This document shows positions 26,565 through 35,501 of a stretch of 64,000 nucleotides of DNA, one piece after another. The stretch is from Cupriavidus pauculus (GTDB taxonomy: Bacteria; Pseudomonadota; Gammaproteobacteria; Burkholderiales; Burkholderiaceae). The translations under genes were made by a program, and so were the position numbers. A model generated the notes under the pieces. The model did no database searches, was not told the origin of the DNA, and saw only the letters and a program-made list of their open reading frames with translations. The stretch spans positions 1 to 64,000 of the forward strand of contig NZ_BPUO01000019.1 in the NCBI RefSeq assembly GCF_022179805.1. The letters run 5' to 3'. Position 1 is the first letter of the stretch, and every line of letters starts with the position of its first letter.

Positions 26565-28060
26565 CACAGAACTCCACTGCAAACGGCGGCAAAAATAGAA
26601 GCCATTTTCTAGCCGGAAGATGCGGCTCTCCAGACCGGCCTTCGACTCTATCGGTCCTCGGGAAGTATTGGCTTGTTTCAGCGCGGGATTGATTAAACGA
26701 AAATCATCGCGAGGCCTCGAATTTTCAGGAATTCCCGCGAGTGACTTCAGGGGTCATCTGCACGTCGCAACTTCCAATGCGCTTTGCTATCAGTATAGGG
26801 AGACGATACGTATTGTCCTACTCACCTTACAAATTGCCGCTGCCCCACAGATTTACAATGCTGGTAACGCGGCACGCGACGGGGCACACCGAATTCAATA
26901 GATAGACTCCTTTTCATCGCTCCCGCCTCCACATCGACATGAGGTGCGAAATGCCTCATCCACCGGGGGTCAGGAATCGGCGCAAATCAAACATTCATCC
27001 CTCCGTTGCCTTGACGGCATTCCAACTGTCGTATGCCGCAATCGACTTCCAAGGTGTCGTCGACTATCGCTGCTGTGCATGCTGGCGCAGCCCCTGCCCC
27101 AGAACGACATCGTCCCCGCCATCGCTCTCGCTCTCGCTCTCGCTCTCGGCCTTCGCAGCCAGCACGATGCGTTCGATAAGCACGCGTAGCTCGCGGGTAT
27201 CCCCTTGGCTTGCCAAGCCTCGTATTTCTGCACTGGTAGTGCGGACTTTGGTCAGCACGTGCTCGGAGGAACTTCCGAGAAGTCTATACGTCATGCATGG
27301 CGTCACCCATAGCGGCGAATGTGAGACGCATCTGAACTAACTTGTAAGTGACCTGTGACGCAAAGCAACGGCCACCTACAATTCGAGGAGATGCAGCCAT
27401 TGTGACTCTGATTGCCGACATAGCGAGGCGCCAAGGTTCAAAGCCTTTCTCTCCGCCGGGTTCCAGACCAATGCGATGCACGACTCATACGGCTCCCTGG
27501 AGCCGTGGAGTTTGAACGCATACGCTGGCCGTAAATTCTCTGCCCAGGCCAGCACCCGTTCCCGTTCGTATTCGACAACCCGTGAGACGGTGGGACCCGA
27601 TAGTACGACCGAATCACGCGACCTCGTCACTGAAGCTGCGCGCCAACAATGAAGGATTTGCGATGCCCAGCCGCGCGATTGCTTTCAACTATCAACGCGT
27701 AACACGTGTGTCACTGATGCGATCCCGCGCAAGCTGCATGTCGATGAAGAAGCACGCAGGAACTCGATTCGCCCTCATCCGTCTTGCGGCAACGCACCTT
27801 CACAGTGCTGTGACTACGCTCTTCGACTCGCATAGCAGTGTCAATGCGGAGTGGCCTGAGCTTCAATCGCCGTCCGTTCCAATGGTCAATCAATTTCGCC
27901 GCTCAAAGGGAAAGCGGCGTGCCGGATTTCCGCGCCTTCAAAGGTTGCTCGCGTGATAACAAGCGTAGCTAGTCCTTCTACGGACTAACAATTCATTCGA
28001 TCCCACGCAGTGCAAAAAGAGAGCCGTTCACCTGACCGTTGTTTGTACTCAGGACATGGA
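26565..28060. other. gene-poor stretch with weak small frames
   Basis: About 1.5 kb. Two minus-strand frames look partly protein-like: 27064-27294 (76 residues from ATG, with QGDTRELRVLIERIVLAAKA followed by a Ser-Glu repeat encoded by a CTCGCT microsatellite at about 27124-27150) and 27376-27630 (84 residues from GTG, VVEYERERVLAWAENLRPAY). A plus-strand frame 27663-27956 has AAGGA upstream. None has a family or firm support, so I do not call them. Confidence 0.35.
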
Positions 28061-28064
28061 AATA

Positions 28065-28098
28065 AAAAACCCCGTCACTGCTGGCGGGGTTTTTTTAT
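28065..28098 (-). terminator. bidirectional intrinsic terminator after cspA-like gene
   Basis: Stem AAAACCCCG / CGGGGTTTT with a 10-base loop, flanked by A-run and T-run on both sides. It lies 18-50 bases downstream of the cold-shock gene on the minus strand. Confidence 0.85.
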
Positions 28099-28115
28099 AA
28101 ATCTAGGAAACTCGA

Positions 28116-28319
28116 TTAGACCGGCTCGATTTTCGTCGCAGCGGGACCCTTCTGACCCCTGCCCGCCACGAAACGAACCTTCTGTCCTTCCTGGAGGCTC
28201 TTGAAACCGCCACCCTGAATTTCCGAAAAATGTGCGAAGAGATCTTCGCCCCCAGCATCAGGGGAAATAAAGCCGAAGCCTTTCGAATCGTTGAACCACT
28301 TTACAGTACCGGTTTCCAT
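28116..28319 (-). CDS. cspA: cold-shock domain protein (CspA family)
   Basis: 67 residues. RNP1 is KGFGFI (in NDSKGFGFISPDAGGED) and RNP2 is LFAHF, with TVKWFND at the start and a C-terminal G-x-x-A-T-x-I-E-P-V. A single OB-fold binding single-stranded RNA/DNA, acting as an RNA chaperone. The ATG at 28319 has GAGAGG-like pairing upstream. A long leader without genes upstream (28320-28480) is typical of temperature-regulated csp messages. The symbol reflects family only; several paralogues are usual. Confidence 0.93.
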   Translation of the reverse strand: METGTVKWFNDSKGFGFISPDAGGEDLFAHFSEIQGGGFKSLQEGQKVRFVAGRGQKGPAATKIEPV

Positions 28320-29129
28320 GAGAGGACTCCTTAGAGATTCTCGCCGGCGAAGAATGCAGACGAGGCACGACGATCAAGGAAGATACATGGAGAGAAAGTG
28401 GCCCGAAAGGGGTGTAACTGACGCTGCGAGACTAGCTTGAAGATCCTGCGAGGTCGGTTATACAGGTGCAGTCGTACGCGGTCAATCAAAAACTCTAGCC
28501 GCATCTGTCGTTCCTGCTGCCATTGAGGACGGGATGCCTCTGCAAAAATCCGCTACGTGCTGAAGAACGAAGGTGCTTTTCGGCGGGTGGTTGCGGACAC
28601 GGTTCCATAGAAGTGCGGCACCGTCCGGTCGCGCTCGTTCGCTCCAAAATCGGTGGACGCTGTACGGTAAAGCTTGCTTTGCCGCTGCGACTAGTGTGCA
28701 TTGCAGCCGTTGGTGCCCGGTAAGATGCGCAACTGCTCCAGTGAGACGCTAGCCATGATCATGTAGTCGGGAAAAGCTCGACACGCCCTCACGCGAACGG
28801 CGTCCAACGCGTCGCAGCAGATATCGATTAAAGATGCTACGATGCCCGTGTTGTCAACAAAGTTCGACAGCTGCGCGCCGAAGCGACATCATGACTAGAA
28901 GAGCGTTATCGGCCACTCCGGTGTACACCGGATTCTGTGGGTAGCCTCTCACCCTAACCTTTCCGACCAGCGGCAGAGCCGCACCGCAGCCAGCGTATGT
29001 ACAGAAAGCGTTGACTCGCGAAAGTACGGTCTCGATTGCGTCTTTGCACCTCTCTGCTTCCACTAAACGAAGCTTCGACGGCGCCATCCGTTTTTCACTA
29101 CAAGCACCACGGCATCAGTGGCGGTCAAC
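28320..29129. other. csp leader and gene-poor DNA
   Basis: The part next to 28320 is the probable csp 5' leader. A minus-strand frame 28854-29087 (77 residues from ATG, MAPSKLRLVEAERCKDAIET) reads moderately protein-like but has no ribosome site or family. Nothing else is supportable. Confidence 0.35.
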
Positions 29130-29444
29130 ATGACCCGGCACGTTAGTACACGTTTGCCGTGTCGCAGAACAGAGAACAATTTGAGTAACGCATACACCCC
29201 CTTCACCGTTTCCGTCTTCCCAATTCAGCAAGAACCAGGTCTGTGGTTCGCGAACTACACGATTTCGGAGTATCGAGATGGCGCTGAACGCGTCGTCGCA
29301 AACGTTTCGATGCGTCATACCATCTATGGCTCAGAGTCAAAGGCCAAGCAGGCGGCTCGCTACGCCGGCAACCGAGCGGTCGCGCATTTGCAACCGCAAT
29401 CCTATGGGCTGCGCCGCGCGTACCTCTCCACACCGCACGCGTAA
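29130..29444 (+). CDS. small orphan protein, family G
   Basis: 104 residues from the ATG at 29130, or about 88 from a TTG at 29180. The core TPFTVSVFPIQQEPGLWFAN, then YTISEYRDGAERVVANVSMR and YGSESKAKQAARYAGNRAVA follows the strands-then-Ala-rich-helix plan of the other small proteins. The start is uncertain because neither codon has a strong ribosome site. It lies 27 bases upstream of the IF-1-like pseudogene on the same strand. Confidence 0.5.
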   Translation: MTRHVSTRLPCRRTENNLSNAYTPFTVSVFPIQQEPGLWFANYTISEYRDGAERVVANVSMRHTIYGSESKAKQAARYAGNRAVAHLQPQSYGLRRAYLSTPHA

Positions 29445-29471
29445 GAAAACGTAGCATTCATCGAGGCGTAC

Positions 29472-29693
29472 ATGGCGAAAGAAGAACTGGTGGAATTTGG
29501 TGGCAGGGTCTCGGAAGTGCTTCCGGACAACCGCTTTCGCGTCATACTCGAAAACGGCTTCACGGTCTGAGCCTACTCCTCAGGTCGGCTAAAAAAGAAC
29601 CGCATACGTGTGCTCGCCGGAGATCGTGTCACATTGGAAATGTCGCCATATGACCTTACAAAGGGACGCATCAACTATCGCCACAAGTCATGA
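29472..29693 (+). pseudogene. infA: IF-1-like gene interrupted by one in-frame TGA
   Basis: 73 codons plus stop: MAKEELVEFGGRVSEVLPDN, RFRVILENGFTV, TGA at 29568-29570, then AYSSGRLKKNRIRVLAGDRV and TLEMSPYDLTKGRINYRHKS. This is full-length translation initiation factor 1 with every conserved block intact. Homologues usually have Gly or Leu where the TGA stands, and GGA to TGA is one base change. Either a recent pseudogene of an accessory IF-1 copy or a read-through case; too short for usual gene callers. Confidence 0.85.
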
Positions 29694-29713
29694 TTTTTAA
29701 GGGAGACACTAAG

Positions 29714-29967
29714 ATGTCAATCAACGACAAGTGGGAAGAGATGCATCTCACGCCCGCTGGCTGAACTACTGGCGGCTAGCGCCATTCGCCATGGCCTGCA
29801 GTCGACGGCCGCTACCTGGTGCTGTTGTCCCGACGGCTCGGCGACATGTCACCGCGATTTGCGACGGTCCTTCGCGAGTTGTCGAAGAACGCAATCCACT
29901 CACCGCGGACACATCGCAGATCGAAGCTCTCTTCATGAAGTATGGTGACCCGGACTTCGGGATCTAA
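29714..29967 (+). pseudogene. frameshifted small conserved gene
   Basis: A good start (AAGGGAGACACTAAG then ATG) opens MSINDKWEEMHLTPAG and stops at once. The C-terminal part resumes in another frame, ending LTADTSQIEALFMKYGDPDF then GI and stop at 29967. Its beginning and end fit one ~75-residue protein of the type often found beside csp and accessory IF-1 genes; this pairing is from memory, not searched. At least one frameshift plus internal decay. Confidence 0.6.
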
Positions 29968-30070
29968 CAGCCCGATGCCTGCTTCGCAAGCGACACCGTT
30001 TGCATTACGAGTGCGCGTCGTGACGGGTGGCTAGTGTAAAGAGAGCGTCGCCACTGAGTCGCCCGCAGCG

Positions 30071-30343
30071 TCAGGGCAGACCAGATACCAAATCGATGGC
30101 GACTCTTCCGTAATAAAGCGCAGCTTGCGAAGCCGCATCCTCCGTAAAATAGTCATCTTCGTCTACAGCACAATCGCAATACATCCGTTCGTCGACTACC
30201 GCGCTGTAGCGGATTGCCATCATGTACTTCCATTTCGGACCTGGGGCGTTGCAGCTAGCCGCTGCCGTAGCAACCTCGAACACCGCGGTGTGCACGAACA
30301 TTTCGCGGTATGCAGCGCATTGCCGATTCACTCTCGATTTCAT
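30071..30343 (-). CDS. small orphan protein, family F
   Basis: 90 residues; the ATG at 30343 has GGAGAGAG upstream. It starts MKSRVNRQCAAYREMFVHTA and ends YFTEDAASQAALYYGRVAID then LVSGLP. The closing G-R-V-A-I-D-L helix matches families B, C and E. Contains several cysteines and an acidic stretch (DCAVDEDDYF). Function unknown. Confidence 0.65.
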   Translation of the reverse strand: MKSRVNRQCAAYREMFVHTAVFEVATAAASCNAPGPKWKYMMAIRYSAVVDERMYCDCAVDEDDYFTEDAASQAALYYGRVAIDLVSGLP

Positions 30344-30515
30344 GTAGATTCTCTCTCCGGCGGCAAGCTGTGGATTAGCGATTTCCGGCATTTACTTTGG
30401 CCCCGCCTGTGGCTCGCGGGAGCGAGTGTCACAACTCACGTGCTGGCACCAAGTTCCTATGAAACGACGACCGACTGTATTGCCGCCAACGCCTCAAGTT
30501 CGGAGAACGATGAGA

Positions 30516-30800
30516 TCAGATGCCAGCAAGCGTCGCGCCAGCTACAAGGCCCGCGATGATGTCTTCGCCTCGCCGCACAGCAGCCCTCTTTGCCGCGCCC
30601 ATCTCCGTCCAGTTCTCGTCGGGCACATGAAAAACCCTGCTAACGAGCTCAGTTGGCTTCTCCCCCTCCCGACAGATCACTACCGAAGCGCCATAGGCAC
30701 GCTCGGGCCGACGTTGGTGCCACACGCGAGGGTGTTGCCTGTTGTAGACCAAGGGGTAAATGTCGAAGCCCTTACTGCTCGCCGCCGGATAGCTGTCCAC
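30516..30800 (-). CDS. small orphan protein, family A (copy 2)
   Basis: 94 residues from a GTG at 30800 with GGAG six bases upstream. It starts MDSYPAASSKGFDIYPLVYN, has YGASVVICREG, then FHVPDENWTEMGAAKRAAVR and RGEDIIAG. It is the paralogue of 16791-17075, with conserved length and no disabling changes, which supports a selected protein. Unlike copy 1 it has no divergent family B neighbour nearby; that partner is at 35948. Confidence 0.75.
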   Translation of the reverse strand: MDSYPAASSKGFDIYPLVYNRQHPRVWHQRRPERAYGASVVICREGEKPTELVSRVFHVPDENWTEMGAAKRAAVRRGEDIIAGLVAGATLAGI

Positions 30801-31758
30801 TTCCTACTCCCACTAGTTAGCCTCCCACTCTACGCGGGTTGAACATCAACAGTCAGTTATTTTTTTAGGCACGCTTCACATCAGACTTGGCAGCGACGCC
30901 TCCAAGCACAGTTTTTCCTATGGCCGGTGTCGTTCCTGGGGCGCCCCCGCGGCTCGTAAGCGAGGCAGATGCAAAGCCCGGCCTGCATCTGTGGGCGCGG
31001 ATGGACACCGAAGCCGACCACGCAGGCGCTCCCCACCCGGATTTACGGCGTATCGGACTTCCGAGCCCTCCTTTGGGGCGAGGAACGGCGCGCCGCCCGC
31101 CAACGTGGCGTGTTCTTGCTATCCGTCGGAGGCGTACTGTCCATGCTAGCCGAGATCGAAGAGGCTACGCGGCACGCACACAAGCTGCTTCACTGTTTCA
31201 GATTCGGACGACCGTGCTCCATGACCAGTCCTGATCGTACGTTGAACCGTGGCATTCCTCCATCACCAGAGAAGAAGACCCACGCCTTGCCGCTTAGTCA
31301 GCCTTTGGTTTGGCGCGGTCTCGGGACTTGCTGGGACAGTCCCGACTCGTAAAACAACGAGTCACTGTAGGGAGCTAACTGCAAAGTGGTCGTCGGGTCG
31401 TGGAGACTGACTGTCTCGGATGGGGCGACGTCCAGACGTACCGTTCGAACGATAAACCTGGGACCCACGGCACTCAGGCCTCTCCCTCGGCGCATCGGCA
31501 TCTATCTTTTGATGTGGGAGCGGCAATGTGTCCACCGTCAAGCGCCTTGCGCCATGGTCGGCTTCTCAACCGGCGAGGGTGGCGTGCTGACATGAAGTGC
31601 TCCGCCCCCGTCGCCAAGTCGAATACATCGGCCATCGTCTGAGCGCGGACTTGCAGAAAGCCCGGCAACTGCAAAGAAACGCTGATCGCTTCCTGCAGCC
31701 TAAGATCCGACGATCGTCGGAAGCTCGCTAGAGCAATCCGACGCCACTGAGACTTACA
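30801..31758. other. gene-poor stretch
   Basis: About 960 bases. Open frames on both strands (such as 30969-31352 plus) have no ribosome sites and no family I can name. Likely decayed DNA. Confidence 0.35.
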
Positions 31759-32304
31759 TTATGCGGCTTTGCGCAGGGCGGCGCGGGCAATGCTCTCCGC
31801 GAACAGGGGAGTCTCGCGGCGATTGTGATCGCCTGAGGCGGCCTGGCGATCGCGCGCGGCCTGCTCGAAGGACAGACCATTCTTCTCAATGAAAGCGAGG
31901 AACTCGTCAGTCGGGTGCGACGTGACGGCGTTCGTGTACTCGGTCTTCCCGTCCGCCGTACGCTTGGCGCTCAACTCCCAAATCACCTGCACCTTGGTAC
32001 GACCATGCGGCGTGAAGACATCCGAGATAGACACCATCTTGCAGTAGGCAGGCTCGGTGACTTCGCCCACGTAGTGCTGCACCACGAGGCCATTGCCGAT
32101 CATCTCGACGTTGATGGACATGCGCTTACCATCGTCGGTCCAGGTGGCACCCGCAGCAATGTGGTCGGGCGGCGCGCAGCGCTGGTACTCCGCATCGGGC
32201 AGACCGAACAGCCATTGTGCAATGTCGATCGAGTCGAGATCGACATCCACGACGTGGCTGAAGGCGCTTTGCGAGAGAATGAGGTCTTTGCGAACGGTGG
32301 TCAT
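31759..32304 (-). CDS. hypothetical protein, SRPBCC-like
   Basis: 181 residues; the ATG at 32304 has GGAG seven bases upstream. After MTTVRKDLILSQSAFSHVVD come alternating strands (WLFGLPDAEYQ, RMSINVEMIGNGLVVQHYVG, RTKVQVIWELSAKR, TEYTNAVTSHPTDEFLAFIE) and a long C-terminal helix. This resembles START/SRPBCC lipid- or ligand-binding folds, but I am not certain of the family. It is the third minus-strand gene after LysR and quinone oxidoreductase and may be part of their regulon. Confidence 0.65.
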   Translation of the reverse strand: MTTVRKDLILSQSAFSHVVDVDLDSIDIAQWLFGLPDAEYQRCAPPDHIAAGATWTDDGKRMSINVEMIGNGLVVQHYVGEVTEPAYCKMVSISDVFTPHGRTKVQVIWELSAKRTADGKTEYTNAVTSHPTDEFLAFIEKNGLSFEQAARDRQAASGDHNRRETPLFAESIARAALRKAA

Positions 32305-32420
32305 GTCATGGCTCCGGTTGGTTGGGGAAGCATTGCTGCATGTCAAAAGTGTCTCGCATCCTCTCTCCTCTCTGATTCTCTAGAGCTCGAAAGACTTTAT
32401 TGTTTGCACACTATGGTTTT

Positions 32421-33404
32421 TCAGGTCGTCAGGATGATCTTGCCGACGTTCTCGGCGGATTCCATGCGGCGATGCGCGTCAGCTGCACGCCCGAGCGGGA
32501 ACGTGCTGTCGATGAGCGGCCTCAGACTCGTACCGGCATTGAAGTGCTCCAGCCAGTGATCGCGGAAGCGTCGCGTCATCGCTTGCTTCTCGACCTGGGT
32601 GCGGGACTTCATCACGGTGCCGATGATTTGCAGGTGGCGGTACAGAATCTGCGAAAGCTCGACCTTGATCTCACCGCCGCCTGCAAGCATACCCACCTGT
32701 ATGAGCCGGCCGCCATTGACCAGCGATGCGATGTTTCTCTGAAAGTACGGTGCGCCGATGAAATCGACCACGACATCGACGCCCCGTTTGTCCGTGTTCG
32801 CGGCGACAATCTCTGCGAAGTCTTGGTTCTGATAATCGATGACGTGATCAGCGCCGAGTTGCAGCACTGCGTCACGCTTGGACGACACAGTCGTGGCAAA
32901 CACGGTGGCGCCCGTTGCATGCGCGAGCTGTACCACGGCCGAGCCAACGCCCCCTGCAGCCGCGTGTACGAGCACCGCATCACCCTCCTTCAGTCGCCCG
33001 AGGTGCAGCAGCGCTTCGTGGGCGGTGACGAAGACCTCGGGAATGGCGGCCGCATGGACGTAATCGAGTCGGGCCGGGATCGGCATGGCCATGCGCCAAT
33101 CCATACGGGCGACCTCGGCATAGCCTCCTCCCCCGACAACGCCCATGACGCGGTCACCGACGCGGTAGCCTTTGACTTCAGAACCGACCTTGATGACTTC
33201 GCCTGCGATCTCCAGCCCCATCAGGGCCGAGTCACCGAAGTCGGCACGTCCGTAGCCCCCGCGGCGGTGCGTGAGATCAGCGCGATTGACGCCTGCAGCG
33301 TGGACGCGGACCAGGAGGTCATGCGGGCGAACTTCCGGCGCGGGGAATTCTTCCAGTTTAAGCACGTCGGCATTGCCGAACGTATTGAAGACGATGGCTT
33401 TCAT
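32421..33404 (-). CDS. quinone oxidoreductase / zinc-independent MDR dehydrogenase
   Basis: 327 residues from the ATG at 33404 (MKAIVFNTFGNADVLKLEEF). It has the GroES-like domain (GVNRADLTHRRGGYG, GLEIAGEV) and the Rossmann motif AAGGVGSAVVQLAHATGATV. The catalytic-zinc ligand set of classical alcohol dehydrogenases is missing, as in QOR/CAA43-type enzymes. It reduces quinones or activated enones with NADPH in the cytoplasm. It is preceded by a perfect 18-bp palindrome and a LysR gene in the same direction. Confidence 0.9.
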   Translation of the reverse strand: MKAIVFNTFGNADVLKLEEFPAPEVRPHDLLVRVHAAGVNRADLTHRRGGYGRADFGDSALMGLEIAGEVIKVGSEVKGYRVGDRVMGVVGGGGYAEVARMDWRMAMPIPARLDYVHAAAIPEVFVTAHEALLHLGRLKEGDAVLVHAAAGGVGSAVVQLAHATGATVFATTVSSKRDAVLQLGADHVIDYQNQDFAEIVAANTDKRGVDVVVDFIGAPYFQRNIASLVNGGRLIQVGMLAGGGEIKVELSQILYRHLQIIGTVMKSRTQVEKQAMTRRFRDHWLEHFNAGTSLRPLIDSTFPLGRAADAHRRMESAENVGKIILTT

Positions 33405-33463
33405 CGTGTGCTCGCTTCGTTGTTGATGTCGACCGATATTAATGCAGCAGACATTCAATACGA

Positions 33464-33481
33464 TGATGCAAAAATGCATCA
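33464..33481. promoter_or_regulatory. perfect palindrome upstream of quinone oxidoreductase
   Basis: TGATGCA AAAA TGCATCA: 7-bp arms, perfect, 60 bases upstream of the oxidoreductase ATG and 44 bases after the LysR stop codon. A likely operator, either for the adjacent LysR protein (which usually prefers T-N11-A boxes) or for another dimeric regulator. Confidence 0.6.
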
Positions 33482-33524
33482 CGACGAAGGTACAGTTCAG
33501 GCGCGAAGGCGCGCCGATTCCGCG

Positions 33525-34400
33525 TTAGACTTCTTGGTCCTTGAAGACGTCCACGATCTTGTCGATCATGGCGCGGACTCGTGCAGTGTGTCGCAGGTCC
33601 TGATGGGTCACCAGCCAGACCTCATAGTGTCGCGCACGCTCGCGGTCGGGCCAGATGCGCACGAGGCCGTCGCGTTCGGCCAGGGGTACTGGCACCTCCC
33701 CGATCGCCCTGCCCATACGGATCATCGCGCGCAGCATCAGGCTGGAGTTGACGGACGCGACCACACGGCCCGAGTCAATCGGCAGGCCCACCAGCGTTGG
33801 CACGACATGAGATGTCAGGAATGGCTCCCACATGACAAGATCGTGGCCAGTAAAGCCATCCATCGGGCGCGGTTCGCCGCGCTGCGCCAGATACGTGGGC
33901 GAGGCGTACAGGCCTACCGACCACCGTGCCAGCCGGCGGGCGACCAGATCGGGGTTTTCAGGCTTCTGGTTGCGGATCGCGATATCTGCTTCGCGCCGCG
34001 CGAGGTTGAGCAACTGCGTGGATGTGTTAAGAGTGACCTGCACGTCGGAATGCTCGGCGTGCAGCCGTGCAATCGCCGGGATGACGAACTCCAGCGCAAG
34101 CGTGTCGGTGGTTGTCACCTTCACCTCGCCCGCCAGACGCGCGTCGGTACCCTGTGCCTGCCTCACCAGATCATTGGCGAACCGCTCCATCTTCTCCGCC
34201 GACCGCAGTGCATTTTCGCCAGCGGGTGTAAGAACGTAGCCCTGCGACGTGCGCAAAAATAGCGTGGCGCCCAACGAATGTTCGAGGGCTGCCACACGGC
34301 GGCCCACCGTGGCCTGATCGACGCCAGCAGCGCGCGCGGCACTGCGTAGCGTCCCTTCACGCTGGAGCGCGAGAAAAATGCGAGTATCGTCCCAGTTCAT
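33525..34400 (-). CDS. LysR family transcriptional regulator
   Basis: 291 residues. The N-terminal winged helix has TLRSAARAAGVDQATVGRRV followed by AALEHSLGATLFLRTSQGYV. The effector domain includes VKVTTTDTLALEFVIPAIAR and EADIAIRNQKPENPDLVARR. It is transcribed in the same direction as the oxidoreductase and SRPBCC-like genes, not divergently. Its closest functional type appears to be regulators of oxidoreductases responding to redox-active compounds, which is inference. Confidence 0.92.
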   Translation of the reverse strand: MNWDDTRIFLALQREGTLRSAARAAGVDQATVGRRVAALEHSLGATLFLRTSQGYVLTPAGENALRSAEKMERFANDLVRQAQGTDARLAGEVKVTTTDTLALEFVIPAIARLHAEHSDVQVTLNTSTQLLNLARREADIAIRNQKPENPDLVARRLARWSVGLYASPTYLAQRGEPRPMDGFTGHDLVMWEPFLTSHVVPTLVGLPIDSGRVVASVNSSLMLRAMIRMGRAIGEVPVPLAERDGLVRIWPDRERARHYEVWLVTHQDLRHTARVRAMIDKIVDVFKDQEV

Positions 34401-34897
34401 GAGTCCGGATTATGTAGCATTAGAGGAAATGGGGGCCACCCAAATTCTACTCACGCGGTAGCGCCCCCCTAATCCGACATTTGATACGACGACCTGTCGC
34501 TTAAACGGCCTAGCAACTGTGGATGTCTCTTGTCCGTGCTGTAACTCTTGGCTCGGCAAGGTGGGAGGTGGAGACGGAGTTGCTTGGCGGGCGCGGGCGC
34601 ACGTATCCCGAACAATCCGATTGCGGACGGCCCTGCTGCAAAGAAAACCCGATGTTGGAGGAGTCGCGTTGACCGAATGCGTCCGCGGCGAGCGGATTCG
34701 CTTGCGACCGCCGCGGTCCCGTCGTCGTGGCCCCTTGCTTTCACCGCGGCAAATATCCCGCGTAATTCCAGTGCCGCCAGCGCGTCGCGCATGGGTGGTT
34801 GTGTTGGCGGTGCGCGTTGTTAAAGCAAATCTGGGGCGTCTCCGCATCGTCGCTTCATTCGGCTGCGATCGGTCGGTCTCTAATATGCCTGTGAGCT
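34401..34897. other. intergenic, no supported gene
   Basis: About 500 bases. A minus-strand frame 34469-34792 begins MRDALAALELRGIFAAVKAR with plausible residues but dissolves into low-quality sequence; no ribosome site. Possibly a relic. Confidence 0.3.
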
Positions 34898-35132
34898 CTA
34901 CGTTGCTTGCGGTCCGACGATTCCGTCAATGGCCGCTCGTGCCGCCACCTCCGCCAAGAGATACGCCCAACGCCGGGGTATAGCCCGCTCAAAACCTTGG
35001 TGCCGCCCCAACGCGGCAATGCCAGCGGAGCGCAAGGGACCTTCCACCCGAAACCACACATCGAACATGCCTTGCGAGGACATTGAGGACGACATGGATA
35101 TGAAACCTAGGGTACTCGGTAATTCGCTCCAT
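34898..35132 (-). pseudogene. frameshifted copy 3 of the family C small gene
   Basis: The ATG at 35132 opens MERITEYPRFHIHVVLNVLA, matching MDRVTEYRGFDIHVDLNLA. The frame then shifts and continues as GMFDVWFRVEGPLRSAG, shifts again around the KVFGG region, and ends RRWAYLLAEVAARAAIDGIV. Two frameshifts make it non-functional. Confidence 0.75.
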
Positions 35133-35219
35133 ATGCGATCCAAGTAACAGACGGCAAACCGCCGCCACGAGCAGTGGCGGCGGCGTTGACTTCACGAAGT
35201 GGGTGTGGCCGCTACGAAA

Positions 35220-35501
35220 TCAGCGACGTCCTTCGCCGCCCTGCTGCCCCTGCTGACTCTCGCCTTGCTGGCCGGCCTGTTGGCCCCCCTTTTGCCTTTC
35301 CTGGTCACCCTGTTGACCGCGTTGGCCGCCTTGTTGTTCGCGTTGACCGCCGCGCTCATCCTGATCCCCGGACTGGCTGCCTTGCCGACCGCCCGAATCG
35401 CCCTGTTGCCCTCCTTGTTGGCCACTCTCTTGCGACTGTTGCTCATTGGGCCGTTGCTGGCCCTGTCCCGGTTGCTGTTGCGGTTGCGGTTGCTGTGCCA
35501 T
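35220..35501 (-). CDS. Gln/Gly-rich low-complexity protein (KGG-like repeats)
   Basis: 93 residues; the ATG at 35501 has GGAG six bases upstream. It starts MAQQPQPQQQPGQGQQRPNE and consists of QQGGQQGD / QKGGQQAGQQGE style repeats to the end. Only Q, G, S, E, R, K and D dominate; no hydrophobic core, so it is intrinsically disordered. RQKGGQQAGQQG resembles the stress-induced KGG motif of hydrophilic plasmid- and desiccation-associated proteins; the link is tentative. Cytoplasmic, monocistronic. Confidence 0.7.
   Translation of the reverse strand: MAQQPQPQQQPGQGQQRPNEQQSQESGQQGGQQGDSGGRQGSQSGDQDERGGQREQQGGQRGQQGDQERQKGGQQAGQQGESQQGQQGGEGRR

Larger units (their letters stand above)
26000..26860. 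repeat. segmental duplication, copy 2
   Basis: Direct, diverged copy of 10630-11952, in the same orientation. It keeps the family D relic, an intact family C gene and the GTGACTTCAGGGGTCA, CAGTATAGGG and CCTTACAAATTG landmarks. It is about 450 bases shorter, mainly between the family C start and the GTGACTTCAGG block. It continues to about 26840 before similarity fades. Confidence 0.65.

Noticed and set aside
27100..27160. CTCGCT microsatellite that encodes a Ser-Glu run in a minus-strand frame
   Set aside because: Simple repeat of about four units; too short to call a contingency locus and the frame around it is not a supported gene.
30969..31352. Frame with VSDFRALLWGEERRAARQRG reminiscent of ATP-dependent DNA ligases
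   Set aside because: Only about seven residues resemble the ligase motif; no nucleotide-binding Lys motif is present.
31474..31674. Minus-strand frame with a phasin-like helix (AQTMADVFDLATGAEH)
   Set aside because: Too short, no start with a ribosome site, and the rest of the frame does not fit phasins.
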